A stretch of DNA of 64,000 bases, from positions 248,001 through 312,000 of the forward strand of contig NZ_FOYD01000002.1 in NCBI RefSeq assembly GCF_900115905.1, written 5' to 3'. This stretch comes from Halopseudomonas formosensis (GTDB taxonomy: Bacteria; Pseudomonadota; Gammaproteobacteria; Pseudomonadales; Pseudomonadaceae). The notes below the pieces were generated by a model. That model was not told the origin of the DNA, searched no databases, and worked only from the letters and a program-made list of their open reading frames with translations. Positions 8,244-17,732 of this stretch are shown here, piece after piece; positions within the stretch are counted from its first letter, which is position 1, and every line of letters starts with the position of its first letter. Both the position numbers and the translations under genes were made by a program.

Positions 8244-10865
8244 ATGAAAAGATCGGACACGGACGACAGTCTGGCTACCCAGCTTGATGAGCTGGCAAGC
8301 GCGGATATCGGCGGGCGTCGCCCTACCGGGGTGACCGGAAAGCTGCTGTTGGGCATAGCCGGCTTCTGGTCGCTGTTTCAGCTATGGATAGCGTCACCCC
8401 TGCCCTACATGGCGGGTTTCGGCGTATTCAACAGCACCGAGGCCCGATCCATCCACCTGGCTCTGGCGGTGTTTCTCGCCTTCATGGCGTTCCCGGCCTT
8501 CCGTCGCTCCCCGCGGGACAGGATCCCGCTGACGGATTGGCTGCTGGCACTCCTGGCTGCCTTCTGTGCCGGCTATATCTATCTGTTCTACGACCAGCTG
8601 GCCACACGTCCCGGCAGTCCGACCACCCTGGATGTGGCGGTCGCTCTGGCAGGTCTGGCCCTGCTGCTGGAGGCCACACGGCGCGCCCTGGGACCGCCGT
8701 TGATGATAGTGGCGCTGGTGTTCATGTTGTACTCCCTGGCAGGCCCCTATATGCCAGGCATGCTGGCACACCGGGGAGTGAGCTGGGTGTCCCTGGGCAA
8801 TCACCAGTGGCTCAGCACCCAGGGAGTATTCGGCATCGCCCTCGGTGTATCCACCAGCTTCGTTTTCCTGTTCGTCCTGTTCGGCTCCCTGCTGGAGAAG
8901 GCAGGCGCTGGCAACTATTTCATCAAGCTGGCCTTCTCGGTGCTCGGGCATTACCGCGGTGGTCCGGCCAAGGCCGCCGTGGTCGGCTCGGGCATGACCG
9001 GGCTTATTTCCGGCTCCTCGATCGCCAATACGGTGACCACCGGTACCTTCACCATTCCCATGATGAAGCGCGTGGGCTTCAGCAAGGAGCAGGCCGGCGC
9101 AGTGGAAGTCGCCGCCTCAGTGGATGGCCAGCTGATGCCGCCGGTCATGGGTGCGGCTGCCTTTCTGATGGTTGAATATGTCGGCATTCCCTATACCGAC
9201 GTGATACGCCACGCCTTCCTGCCGGCGATGATCTCCTACATCTCGCTGTTCTATATCGTCCACCTCACCGCAGTGAAGGCCGGCATGCAGGGACTGCAGA
9301 GTGCCAACCCTGAGCGGCCACTGCTCCGCAAGCTGCTCGGTTTTCTCACCGGCCTGCTGCTGATCATGGGCCTGTCGATGGCGGTCTACCACGGCCTGGG
9401 CTGGCTCAAGCCCCTGCTTGGCGCCTCGGCGGGCTGGGTCATTGCCGCGGGACTCGGAGTGATCTACGTTGCCCTGCTCGGCGTGGGGTCACGCTATCCG
9501 GACCTGGAGATGGACGACCCGGGCGCCCCGACCATGGTGATGCCCGAAACCCGCTCCACTCTGATGACGGGCCTGCATTACATACTGCCGGTGGTGGTAC
9601 TGGTCTGGTGTCTTATGGTCGAGCGGCTGTCACCCGGCCTGTCCGCCTTCTGGGCCACGCTGTTCATGATGGTCATCATCGTCACTCAGAAGCCGCTGCT
9701 GGCCCTGTTCCGACATCAGGACGATATTCTGGCCAGCGCCCGTCGCGGCCTGACTGACCTGGGAGAGGGCCTGGTAACAGGTGCGCGCAACATGACCGGC
9801 ATCGGGGTGGCGACAGCGGCTGCCGGCATCATCGTCGGCGCCGTGTCCCAGACCGGTGTCGGCCTGGTGTTCGCCGACCTTATCGAGATGTTGTCGCTGG
9901 GCAATCTGATGCTGATGCTGATCTGGACTGCGGTGCTGTGCGTGATCCTCGGCATGGGTCTGCCGACCACCGCCAACTACATAGTAGTGTCCACATTGCT
10001 CGCGCCCGTACTGGTGACCCTCGGCCAGCAGAACGGGCTGATAGTCCCGCTGATTGCCATCCACATGTTCGTGTTCTATTTCGGCCTCATGGCCGATGCC
10101 ACCCCTCCGGTAGGTCTGGCGGCCTTTGCTGCGGCGGCCATTTCCCGTGGCGACCCGATACGCACCGGGGTTCAGGCGTTCTATTTCGGTATTCGCACCG
10201 CCGTCCTGCCATTCCTGTTCATCTTCAACACCGATCTGCTGCTGATCGATGTCTCCCTGTGGCACGGGGTGGTCATCTTTCTGATTGCCACGGTTGCCAT
10301 GCTGATCTTCGCCTCGGCCACCCAGGGCTGGCTGATCGTACGCAGCCGTTGGTATGAGAATCTGATACTGGTGCTGGTCGCCTTCATCCTGTTCCGCCCC
10401 GGCTTCTGGATGGATCTGTTCTTCGATCCCTATCGCACCGTACCGCCGGCGGAGCTGGCCCAGGCGCTCGAGCAGTCGGCAGAGAGCGACAATCCACTGC
10501 GCCTGCAGATAGCCGGCGAAGACGGTGTCGGCAACCCCCGGACCTTCTATGTTCTGGTCGCAGTACCAAGCGGCGCCACCGGCGAGGAGCGGCTGGAGAA
10601 CCTGGGGCTGAGCCTGATGCAGGAGGGGGAGCGTACCCTGATCGACATGGTGAGTTATGGCAGTCAGGCCGCCGAACTGGGCCTGGACTTTGATCAGGAG
10701 ATCCTGACGGTAGAGGCGCCGGTGGACCGACGCCGCAAGGAATGGATGTGGTTGCCCGGCGGGCTGCTGCTGGCGCTGGTGGTCGGCCTGCAGTGGCGCC
10801 GCTACCGGCGTGGGGAACCGCTTACCGGGCACCGTACACCACCCGGCACGGCCAGCTCCCCGTAG
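8244..10865 (+). CDS. TRAP transporter fused permease (4TM/12TM fusion, TAXI system)
   Basis: An 873-residue inner-membrane protein joining the small (DctQ-like) and large (DctM-like) TRAP membrane subunits. Hydrophobic helices run from about residue 30 to 730. DctM signatures such as GLISGSSIANTVTTGTF, VDGQLMPPVMGAAAFLM and GMGLPTTANYIV are visible, and the C-terminal soluble part plus final helix resemble DUF3394. It pairs with the TAXI binding protein 66 bp upstream to form an ion-gradient-driven importer. Confidence 0.93.
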   Translation: MKRSDTDDSLATQLDELASADIGGRRPTGVTGKLLLGIAGFWSLFQLWIASPLPYMAGFGVFNSTEARSIHLALAVFLAFMAFPAFRRSPRDRIPLTDWLLALLAAFCAGYIYLFYDQLATRPGSPTTLDVAVALAGLALLLEATRRALGPPLMIVALVFMLYSLAGPYMPGMLAHRGVSWVSLGNHQWLSTQGVFGIALGVSTSFVFLFVLFGSLLEKAGAGNYFIKLAFSVLGHYRGGPAKAAVVGSGMTGLISGSSIANTVTTGTFTIPMMKRVGFSKEQAGAVEVAASVDGQLMPPVMGAAAFLMVEYVGIPYTDVIRHAFLPAMISYISLFYIVHLTAVKAGMQGLQSANPERPLLRKLLGFLTGLLLIMGLSMAVYHGLGWLKPLLGASAGWVIAAGLGVIYVALLGVGSRYPDLEMDDPGAPTMVMPETRSTLMTGLHYILPVVVLVWCLMVERLSPGLSAFWATLFMMVIIVTQKPLLALFRHQDDILASARRGLTDLGEGLVTGARNMTGIGVATAAAGIIVGAVSQTGVGLVFADLIEMLSLGNLMLMLIWTAVLCVILGMGLPTTANYIVVSTLLAPVLVTLGQQNGLIVPLIAIHMFVFYFGLMADATPPVGLAAFAAAAISRGDPIRTGVQAFYFGIRTAVLPFLFIFNTDLLLIDVSLWHGVVIFLIATVAMLIFASATQGWLIVRSRWYENLILVLVAFILFRPGFWMDLFFDPYRTVPPAELAQALEQSAESDNPLRLQIAGEDGVGNPRTFYVLVAVPSGATGEERLENLGLSLMQEGERTLIDMVSYGSQAAELGLDFDQEILTVEAPVDRRRKEWMWLPGGLLLALVVGLQWRRYRRGEPLTGHRTPPGTASSP

Positions 10866-10877
10866 GCCGCCGGGAAC

Positions 10878-12200
10878 TCAGCTGCGCCGCTTCGGCGGCG
10901 CCAGCCCATCTCCACCGTCCAGCACTACCTGCCCTTTGGGAATCGCCGGCTTGCGCCTGGCCGCAGGTTTGGCAGTCTTGGGGCGCTTTACCTTCTTCTT
11001 GTCATCTTTCTTCTTCTTGGCACCGACCGGCTTGCCCGAGGCCTTCACTTTCTTCGGTCCCTTGAAGCTGCCCGCAAGCTCCTTGATCTCGCGGCGCTCG
11101 AACTGCCGACGTAGATAACGTTCGATACTGGACATCAGACTCCACTCGTGGGGAGCTACCAGGGACACCGCCAGCCCCTCTGCACCGGCCCGGCCGGTCC
11201 GGCCCACGCGGTGCAGATAGTCATCACCGCTGCGCGGCATGTCGAAGTTGATCACCAGATCCAGTTCGCTGATATCCAGGCCGCGGGCGGCCACATCGGT
11301 CGCAACCAGCACACCCTTGCCACCCTGCTTGAATCGCTCGATGGCCAGCTTGCGCTCCTTCTGATCCTTCTCCCCGTGCAGTACATACACCCGCAACCCC
11401 TCCACCGCGCGCAGCACGCCGTTGAGTCGGTCGGCCATGACCCGGGTGTTGGTGAACACGATGGCCTTGCCTTCGCACTCGTTGAGCAGCAGCCACCTGG
11501 TGAGTTTTTCACGGTGGGTGTTGTCATCCACCGGAATCACCTGCTGACGAATCGCCGGGGTATCGGACTTCACGCTGTCCAGCTCGAGCCAGCGCGGCTC
11601 ATTCAGGATCTGCTCGACCATGCGGCGGATGCCCTGATTGCCAGTGGTGGCGGAGAACAGCATGGTCTGACGCTGCTCGGGGCAGGCGCTGGCGATACTC
11701 AGCACATCTTCGCTGAAGCCCATGTCCAGCATGCGGTCAGCTTCGTCGATAACCAGGGTCTGAACTTCGGACAGGTCCAGCCCGCCGGCTTCCAGTTGCT
11801 CCAGGGTACGACCAGGGGTGGCAATGACGATATCCGGATTCTTGCGCAGCTTGGCGGCCTGCACCTTGAAGTCTTCACCACCGATAACCAGCTCGGCCTT
11901 GAGGAAGGTGAAACGCGCCAGCGCCTGAACGTCCTTGAGGATCTGCTGTGCCAACTCCCGGGTGGGCGACAGCACCAGCGCCCGCGGGGCCAGGGCCTTG
12001 CTGTCATCCTCCAGCAGCCGCTGCAGGATCGGCAGCACATAGGCGGCGGTCTTGCCGCTGCCGGTCTGGGCAATGATGTACAGGTCTTCGCCGGCAATGG
12101 CCGGGGGAATGGCCGCTGCCTGGACGGGGGTCGGCTTTTCGAAGGACAGCTCGGCCAGGGCCTTGAGCAGACGCTCGTGCAGGGATAGTTCTGTGAACAC
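10878..12200 (-). CDS. DEAD-box ATP-dependent RNA helicase (RhlE/SrmB-like)
   Basis: A 440-residue helicase with all core motifs in order: Q motif (FEKPTPVQ), motif I AQTGSGKT, PTRELAQQ, TPGR, DEAD (VIDEADRM), SAT, then the second domain with ATDVAARGLD and HRVGRTGRAG. The C-terminus (about residues 370-440) is a lysine/arginine-rich tail typical of RNA-contacting extensions. It unwinds RNA duplexes in ribosome assembly or mRNA decay; the specific paralogue cannot be fixed from sequence alone. Confidence 0.93.
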   Translation of the reverse strand: MFTELSLHERLLKALAELSFEKPTPVQAAAIPPAIAGEDLYIIAQTGSGKTAAYVLPILQRLLEDDSKALAPRALVLSPTRELAQQILKDVQALARFTFLKAELVIGGEDFKVQAAKLRKNPDIVIATPGRTLEQLEAGGLDLSEVQTLVIDEADRMLDMGFSEDVLSIASACPEQRQTMLFSATTGNQGIRRMVEQILNEPRWLELDSVKSDTPAIRQQVIPVDDNTHREKLTRWLLLNECEGKAIVFTNTRVMADRLNGVLRAVEGLRVYVLHGEKDQKERKLAIERFKQGGKGVLVATDVAARGLDISELDLVINFDMPRSGDDYLHRVGRTGRAGAEGLAVSLVAPHEWSLMSSIERYLRRQFERREIKELAGSFKGPKKVKASGKPVGAKKKKDDKKKVKRPKTAKPAARRKPAIPKGQVVLDGGDGLAPPKRRS

Positions 12201-12277
12201 GGGTTTTCCTTATGGAAACGGCTGGGACTGACGAATCATGTCGCTAGTGTATCACCGCTTGGAGAAACCCCGATGGT

Positions 12278-12318
12278 GTTTGCCTGTCCCCGGTGCAGGC
12301 ACCGGGCGACAGGCAAAC
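12278..12318 (-). terminator. Large hairpin at the end of the lipoprotein operon
   Basis: An 18-base left arm pairs with the right arm, with one bulged C, around a CAGG loop. It lies 7 bases beyond the stop of the lipoprotein gene and before the helicase promoter region. No strong T-run follows, so it may act as a transcript-end stabiliser as well as a terminator. Confidence 0.6.
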
Positions 12319-12324
12319 GTGGGA

Positions 12325-13284
12325 CTACTGCTGGGCTACGGTAATGAAGCTGTTCGGATAGAGGCGGGTCAGCGAATCCTTCTCCATCTGCACCTTCTGC
12401 ATTACCGGGCGCAGTTCCGGATAGATACCGTAGGTGGCGTTCAGTACCTGCGCATACTGTGGATGGCTGGAATTTTCGTAGGCCATGTACTTGGCCATTT
12501 CCTCAAGGCTGTTGAAGGACAGATCACTGTTGTCCTTGATGAAGTCCCAGCCGCCGATGGCGCGCAGCATCACTTCCCTGCCGGCAATGCTGCCGACCGC
12601 TCCCCCAAAGACAGACAGCATGATGTTGTCCGAGTTGGACATGGCGGCGAGGCTGCCGAGAGCGGTGCCGACGTTGCTGGCGACCTCGGCCTGCAACCCC
12701 TTTTCGACCCAGGCGGTCACCGTATTGTCCTCGGTGAAGGGACTCATGAACTGCCCTTCGTTGCCATAGATGGGCGTGGGCAGCGCCATGAGCTCACGCT
12801 GGGGAACCAACCCCGGCAACACGGTCAGGCTGTAGTCCGCCTGATCCTGGGGCCCGACCACGGCCACATAGGATCCATCGGGATCGGCCGGCAGGGTCAC
12901 CAGCAGGTGCGCGTTGGGTCCATCCGGGTCCACGACTCCCGAGATGCCGCCGATGGATCCGACAAAGGCCATGGGCTCCATGTTGCGACGGTAGTCATTG
13001 GCGTCGCCGTAGAGGTACAGACTGGCATCCGTGCCCTTGGAACGCACCACCAGGGTCACCTGGTCCCCGGGTTTGCCCTTGAACTCGTAGAAGTGATTGG
13101 CCCGCCCTTCGACGGTCTGCCCCATGCCGACCTGCAGGATCTGCGGTGGCCCCATCATGTCGACCACTTCCTGGGGTATCAGTACCCGCTGCGGCACCTG
13201 GGGCGACAGGTAGCTGTTGGTCATACCCGACACGCAGCCACCCAGCAGGGTGCCGCAGATACCCACTACGACTAGCTTGTTCAT
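12325..13284 (-). CDS. Putative lipoprotein, last gene of the lpoB operon
   Basis: A 319-residue lipoprotein. The start at 13284 follows GGAG by 6 bases. The lipobox LLGGC puts the lipidated cysteine at residue 17. The mature protein has a beta-rich segment (residues about 55-160, with GKPGDQVTLVVRSKGTDASL resembling pre-peptidase C-terminal-type modules) and a helical C-terminal half. I do not recognise the family. Its operon position suggests an envelope role. Confidence 0.7.
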   Translation of the reverse strand: MNKLVVVGICGTLLGGCVSGMTNSYLSPQVPQRVLIPQEVVDMMGPPQILQVGMGQTVEGRANHFYEFKGKPGDQVTLVVRSKGTDASLYLYGDANDYRRNMEPMAFVGSIGGISGVVDPDGPNAHLLVTLPADPDGSYVAVVGPQDQADYSLTVLPGLVPQRELMALPTPIYGNEGQFMSPFTEDNTVTAWVEKGLQAEVASNVGTALGSLAAMSNSDNIMLSVFGGAVGSIAGREVMLRAIGGWDFIKDNSDLSFNSLEEMAKYMAYENSSHPQYAQVLNATYGIYPELRPVMQKVQMEKDSLTRLYPNSFITVAQQ

Positions 13285-13310
13285 GGACAACTCCTTTTAT
13301 CCAACCGGCC

Positions 13311-14243
13311 TCAGGCGCCCCAATGACGACTGAGAGACTGCATCAGTTTCAACGTCAGCTCCTGGGACACCTGCTCCAGCGTCAGATAATTGTCCTGACG
13401 CAGGGCGTAGCCACTGGCGGCGGCGACGTCCACATTGTGCTGGCGCCCCTGGTTGCCGTTGACGAAGGCGGTGGCCAGGATGCGGCCACTCTGCACGTCC
13501 CTGGCGGATGCCCGGAAGTCATAACCGAGGGCTGTGTCCGAGCGGGTCACCTTCATCTCGATCAGCACGTCGGCATAGCTGTTCAGCGCCGAGGTCTCGT
13601 TACGCAGGCTGGACATGCTGCCGTCCATGCCGGCGGTCTGCGGCTGGGCGTGGGCCATCTGGCGGAAGATCACCGCCCTGTCCACTATGTTGGCGCCACC
13701 CTCGAGCAGAGTAGCGGTGATGGCATCCTCGAATTGCCAGTGCCAGGATTCCCGCATGTCCTGTCGCTTTCCGGTATCTCCGGTGTAGTGGCGGCTCTGG
13801 GTCTGCATGGTCGCGCTGGCGCTGCCCTGTGCGCTGACGGGGCCGGTCTGCAGGCTGTTGAAGGTGGCGCTCTGTTCGTGGGAGCTGCTGATGCTGTGAT
13901 GGCTGCCGGGGACCCATTCACGCACTTCGTCACTGAGTTCGCGGTTGAAGTACACTGCCATGCGCGGCTCGCCGCCCTGCTGATAGGCCGCCCGGAAGCG
14001 CTTCAGGGTTTCCATCAGCAGGGTCTGATCAACACCAGAGCCGGGCTGTGCAAGATAATGCTGCTCATCCGGCAAGGCCGGTGCCAGCGGCGCGGCGGTG
14101 AGCGCCGGCACCGAACCCGCGGGGGTCTGTTGCTCCAGGCGACTGCCCAGCCAGGGCTCGTCAAAGGGCTTCTCGTCGGCGTGCAGGCCGATGGGCAATA
14201 TCAATGCCAGGGACAGGGTCGCGGGCAAATGCAGGTTCTTCAT
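13311..14243 (-). CDS. Exported protein of unknown function in the lpoB operon
   Basis: A 310-residue protein with an N-terminal signal peptide (LSLALILPIGLHADE; cleavage probably after residue 22). The C-terminal half (NSYADVLIEMKVTRSDTALGYDFRASARDV then GRILATAFV) resembles the CsgG/LPP20/LpoB-like periplasmic fold in which a strand pair is followed by a statement of surface induction, but I cannot name it firmly. It ends 26 bp before the last lipoprotein gene and starts next to the YcfL-like gene, so it is co-transcribed. Confidence 0.65.
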   Translation of the reverse strand: MKNLHLPATLSLALILPIGLHADEKPFDEPWLGSRLEQQTPAGSVPALTAAPLAPALPDEQHYLAQPGSGVDQTLLMETLKRFRAAYQQGGEPRMAVYFNRELSDEVREWVPGSHHSISSSHEQSATFNSLQTGPVSAQGSASATMQTQSRHYTGDTGKRQDMRESWHWQFEDAITATLLEGGANIVDRAVIFRQMAHAQPQTAGMDGSMSSLRNETSALNSYADVLIEMKVTRSDTALGYDFRASARDVQSGRILATAFVNGNQGRQHNVDVAAASGYALRQDNYLTLEQVSQELTLKLMQSLSRHWGA

Positions 14244-14244
14244 G

Positions 14245-14694
14245 TCAGCGCCCCTCGCGGATCTCTATGTAGTAGTGGGCCACTTCGCCGGTGCCGGTGG
14301 ACAGCTCGCGGTAGCCATTGATCGACTGCGGGTCCAGATACACTCGCTGCCACTGGGAAGGCGCCCCCAGCGGCAGACCGAGGGAGTCGAAGAACTGGGT
14401 ACGACCCTCGATCTGCAGGGGGAAGTCGGTGCGGTTGCGGATGACCGCATAGGCCTCGACGGTACCGGCTGCGGTGCGCCGGGCCCCCGAGTTTTCGATG
14501 GCCAGCTTGCCGGATTTGCGATCCTGCAGGGATTTGTCCAGGATCACCACGGTATCCAGGTTCAACCGCTGATTCGGCGCGCGGTCGTCGCTTATGCGCA
14601 CACCCGGGCGGGGCCCTTCATTCTTGTCGATGCCGCTGCAACCTGTCAGTACCAGCGATGCTGCAAGGGCCAGTGTCAGGGAGAGTCTGTTCAT
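14245..14694 (-). CDS. YcfL-like (DUF1425) lipoprotein
   Basis: A 149-residue lipoprotein with lipobox LTGC (Cys19). The mature domain, including LAIENSGARRTAAGTVEAY, VIRNRTDFPLQIEGRTQFFD and WQRVYLDPQSINGY, matches the DUF1425/YcfL type of small beta-sandwich periplasmic proteins. In enterobacteria ycfL sits beside lpoB, and the same association is seen here. It probably helps LpoB-dependent cell-wall synthesis or outer-membrane assembly. Confidence 0.75.
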   Translation of the reverse strand: MNRLSLTLALAASLVLTGCSGIDKNEGPRPGVRISDDRAPNQRLNLDTVVILDKSLQDRKSGKLAIENSGARRTAAGTVEAYAVIRNRTDFPLQIEGRTQFFDSLGLPLGAPSQWQRVYLDPQSINGYRELSTGTGEVAHYYIEIREGR

Positions 14695-14706
14695 TCGTCG
14701 TTTTCC

Positions 14707-15861
14707 TCAGGGCCTGTCCACATCCGTGGCTCGTCGGGCTCGCGCCCACAGGACGCCCCTGCCGGCAGCATCGACCTCGATGCGGGCAGTCTGCGTCAAT
14801 TCATTGATCACGGCGCCGCTGGCGTCGAGAAACTCAACCTGCACCTCCCGTGATGCGGGCATGGGCATGGTCAGCACATGGACCTTGTCGGGCAGGTTGT
14901 TCCAGAATCTGTGATCCGCCCGGGCCTTGACCCTGGAGGTCGCCAGGGTAGCAACACCGGCAACCGCCGCAACGCCGGCGAACACGCCGCCGGCCGCGCC
15001 GAACGCCGGGGACAGCATGGTGGCGTGGGCCGCCACGCCGGAGACGTCAGCCGAGACACTCTGGGTGGTCTGCTTGAATTGCACCTGCCCTTCCAGAATA
15101 CTGTCGATCGGACGCCCGCCGCGGCTCGAGGCCTGCCAGAAGATGCTCTCGATGGGCGTCAGATCCAGTGCCTTGCCATCGACCCGGATACGTACTGCCT
15201 CCTCGCGGAAGCGCCGACCCGGCCGGTACACCAGTACGTTGCCGCCGATACCGTCCTGCAGCTTGCGGGGCGCCTTGCCGGTTTCCACCATCACCAGCAA
15301 CCTGTGGTTTGCCTCGGGCAGCCTGAACCCCGGTCGAAAGGTCAGCAGCTCTTCAAAACGCTCGTCTGCCAGGCCCCGGGCGCCAAGCACATGGGAAGAC
15401 CAGGCTTCGAGGAACATCAGCAGCGCGAAATCCGCCCTGTGCTGCTCTTCCTCGGCAAAGGCATCCTGGAGCAGCCCGCTCTTGAAGCTGGCACGGGCGT
15501 TCTCGTAATCCCCGGCATACATGTCCAGCAGCCCGCGGTAATAGAAGGCCATGGCCCGCTCGTAGGGTTCACCCTTGAAATCCTTGGCTCCCTCGTCGTA
15601 CCAGAGGCTGCGGGCCCGGGCGGCCTGTTCGCTGTCGGCGTAGACCGAGGTAATGGTGGCCAGCGCAGCATCGAACAGCTCGCCGGCCAGCTCGCGATTG
15701 CCCAGGTCCAGCGCCAGGGTCGCGGCCTGCAACTGGTTGAGTACCCGGTTGTTGGCATCATCGGCACTGATGCGCTGCACGGCCTGATCCAGCGATGGCG
15801 GCAGACTGGCCATTACCGCAGCAGGCAGAGCCAGCAGCAGGGCGAAGAGATAACGACGCAT
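14707..15861 (-). CDS. COG3014-like exported TPR-type protein
   Basis: A 384-residue protein with signal peptide (residues 1-18, AVMA). Residues of about 30-200 form helical repeats (YERAMAFYYRGLLDMYAGDYENARASF) like tetratricopeptide motifs. A glycine/alanine-rich hydrophobic segment at about 290-320 could be a membrane-inserting region. The family often occurs beside LpoB and YcfL homologues, as in this operon. Its biochemical role is unknown. Confidence 0.7.
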   Translation of the reverse strand: MRRYLFALLLALPAAVMASLPPSLDQAVQRISADDANNRVLNQLQAATLALDLGNRELAGELFDAALATITSVYADSEQAARARSLWYDEGAKDFKGEPYERAMAFYYRGLLDMYAGDYENARASFKSGLLQDAFAEEEQHRADFALLMFLEAWSSHVLGARGLADERFEELLTFRPGFRLPEANHRLLVMVETGKAPRKLQDGIGGNVLVYRPGRRFREEAVRIRVDGKALDLTPIESIFWQASSRGGRPIDSILEGQVQFKQTTQSVSADVSGVAAHATMLSPAFGAAGGVFAGVAAVAGVATLATSRVKARADHRFWNNLPDKVHVLTMPMPASREVQVEFLDASGAVINELTQTARIEVDAAGRGVLWARARRATDVDRP

Positions 15862-15885
15862 GGCAAACTCCCTGTCGCGGAGCGT

Positions 15886-16518
15886 CTAGCGGTAGATGAT
15901 GTCGTCCTGAGCCGTCTTCTTGAATTCGTACAGGCCGGACCAGACTATGGTGCCGTACTCCAGATCGATCATCTCGAAGGAAATCTGCTGATAGCGGGAA
16001 GCGGTGGCGGTACTACTGTCAACCGCATCGGCAGAGGTGATGCGACCGACCAGACGGAAGTCGGCACCGGCGGTCGCGCGGGTGCTACGAATGGTGCCGG
16101 CGTCGGTAACCCCGGTCCGCTTGAGCTCGCGCTCGGCCTCGACCATGCCGGAGTACTCACGGCCGATGAACACCATGCGGCCCTGGGCAGCGCGCTGCAG
16201 CTCGATGCGCAGGCGGTCGGTGATCATGTTCTTGTTGATACGCGATGAGCTTTCGTTGGTGAAGTACTGGGAATCCACTATCACCCGGGGAGCAGGGGTG
16301 CGCCCGGCGAGCAGCTGATTGGAGAGCATGTCCCGCATCATGCGGTCGGTCATGGCCACAATATCCTGGGACTCGATGCCGACGCCCTGCACTATCGGGC
16401 TGCTGGTGCGAACATCCTCGTATACCGTAGCCCGCCCTGCGGTGTTGTTTACGCCGGTGGAGGTGCAGGCCGAAAGCAGCACTGCCGAGCACACTGCCAG
16501 AGAGCGGATTCCTTTCAT
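15886..16518 (-). CDS. lpoB: Penicillin-binding protein activator LpoB
   Basis: A 210-residue outer-membrane lipoprotein. I chose ATG 16518 because GGAG lies 7 bases upstream; the in-frame ATG at 16530 would overlap that site. The lipobox is LSAC (Cys18). The stretch FTNESSSRINKNMITDRLRI and QGRMVFIGRE is the conserved LpoB core that docks on PBP1b and stimulates peptidoglycan synthesis. It is the first gene of the five-gene operon 16518 to 12325. Confidence 0.88.
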   Translation of the reverse strand: MKGIRSLAVCSAVLLSACTSTGVNNTAGRATVYEDVRTSSPIVQGVGIESQDIVAMTDRMMRDMLSNQLLAGRTPAPRVIVDSQYFTNESSSRINKNMITDRLRIELQRAAQGRMVFIGREYSGMVEAERELKRTGVTDAGTIRSTRATAGADFRLVGRITSADAVDSSTATASRYQQISFEMIDLEYGTIVWSGLYEFKKTAQDDIIYR

Positions 16519-16562
16519 AAACTTCTCCATGAAGCGGTAACGTCCAATATCACATGACCATC

Positions 16563-16591
16563 GTTATAGCACCATAATGATTGTGCGACAA
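16563..16591 (-). promoter_or_regulatory. Candidate sigma70 promoter of the lpoB operon
   Basis: On the minus strand TTGTCG (16591-16586) and TATAAC (16568-16563) are spaced 17 bases apart. They lie about 45 bases upstream of the lpoB start. Confidence 0.6.
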
Positions 16592-16648
16592 TATTACGCA
16601 GTGTAAAAAAGGGCTGACCTGCGAGTTAGACGGTTCGCTCGGTTTCCT

Positions 16649-17352
16649 GGGAGGGACGAGTATTGGTTCGTCCGGCGTGCTGCCGGGGACTGCGCCCATC
16701 GAGCTGGTGCTCGACGTTCCCGGGGAGCGTGCCCCCCCGGGGTGTAGCGCACCGGCGCACGCCTGCGTTGTCTGTGTGCATACGTCGGCGAGCGGGTGCT
16801 CGCCAACCCGGGTATCCCCGGGAGGGACGAGCACTGGCTCGTCCGCGGTGCTGCCGGGGACTGCGTTCATCGAGCTGGTGCTCGACGTTCCCAGGGAGCG
16901 TGCTCCCCCGGGGTGCAGCGCACCGGCGCTACGCCTGCGTTGTCTGTGTGCATACGCCGGCGAGCGGGTGCTCGCCAACCCGGGGTATTCCCGGGAGGGA
17001 CGAGCACCAGCCCGTCCGCCGTGCTGCCGGAGACTGCGGTCATCGAGCTGGTGCTCGACGTTCCCGGGGAGCGTGCTCCTTCGGGGTGTAGCGCACCGGC
17101 GCTACGCCTGCGTTGTCTGTGCGCATACGTCGGCGAGCGGGTGCAGCCCCGGGAGGGACGAGCACCAGCCCGTCCGCCGTGCTGCCGGATACTGCGTTCA
17201 TCGAGCTGGTGCTCGACGTTCCCGGGGAGCGTGCTCCTTCGGGGTGTAGCGCACCGGCGCTACGCCTGCGTTGTCTGTGCGCATACGTCGGCGAGCGGGT
17301 GCTCGCCAACCCGTTGTATTCCCGGGAGGGACGAGCACCAGCTCGTCCGGTG
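16649..17352. repeat. Tandem ~172-bp GC-rich structured repeat, four units plus a partial fifth
   Basis: Units begin with GGGAGGGACGAG at 16649, 16820, 16993, 17151 and 17324, giving unit lengths of 171, 173, 158 and 173 bp. Each full unit holds several short inverted repeats: CGAGCACCAGC with GCTGGTGCTCG, GTAGCGC/GCGCTAC, and GGCGAGC/GCTCGCC. The third unit lacks about 15 bp at its end. Lengths that are not multiples of three break any reading frame between units, so the long open frames across this region are not coding. It fills most of the 850-bp gap between lpoB and yegP. Confidence 0.85.
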
Positions 17353-17390
17353 GGGCTGGGCCGCGGGTAAACCCGCAGCCCTGGCCTGCA

Positions 17391-17732
17391 TCAGGAGGTC
17401 GCCTCCACCTCGACCACCCGCGCTTCAGGTGCGTGGTTCTTGACCGATTCAATGCCCTTGTCCCGGGAGGCAGCGGTCTGATACTGCTGGCTGGTGCCTA
17501 TCACCTGATGGTTGGCCGCCTTGAGATTGAACATGAACTTGCCTGAACCGCTCTCCTTCTTCTCGTAACGGGCATCATCCGGCGCGTTGGTCTTGACCGA
17601 CTCCACGCCATTGAGACAACTGGCCTTGGTCTTGTAGCCCTCGCTGGCAAGAATGTTCTGCCCATTGGAAGCCTTGAGCCTGAAACGGTACTCACCCCCC
17701 TTGTCCTGATATATCTCGAATGTCCCAGCCAT
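17391..17732 (-). CDS. yegP: YegP family (DUF1508) protein
   Basis: A 113-residue protein made of two DUF1508 repeats: EIYQDKGGEYRFRLKASNGQ (from residue 5) and the second from about residue 55 (KFMFNLKAANHQVIG). The repeats end in GVESVKTNA and GIESVKNHA. The start at 17732 follows AAGGAG. The family is small, cytosolic and of uncertain function. Confidence 0.9.
   Translation of the reverse strand: MAGTFEIYQDKGGEYRFRLKASNGQNILASEGYKTKASCLNGVESVKTNAPDDARYEKKESGSGKFMFNLKAANHQVIGTSQQYQTAASRDKGIESVKNHAPEARVVEVEATS

Noticed and set aside
16581-17443. Long open frames in several frames across the tandem repeat.
   Set aside because: Repeat units of 171, 173, 158 and 173 bp shift the frame between units, so no repeat protein can be encoded; the frames arise from high G+C content.
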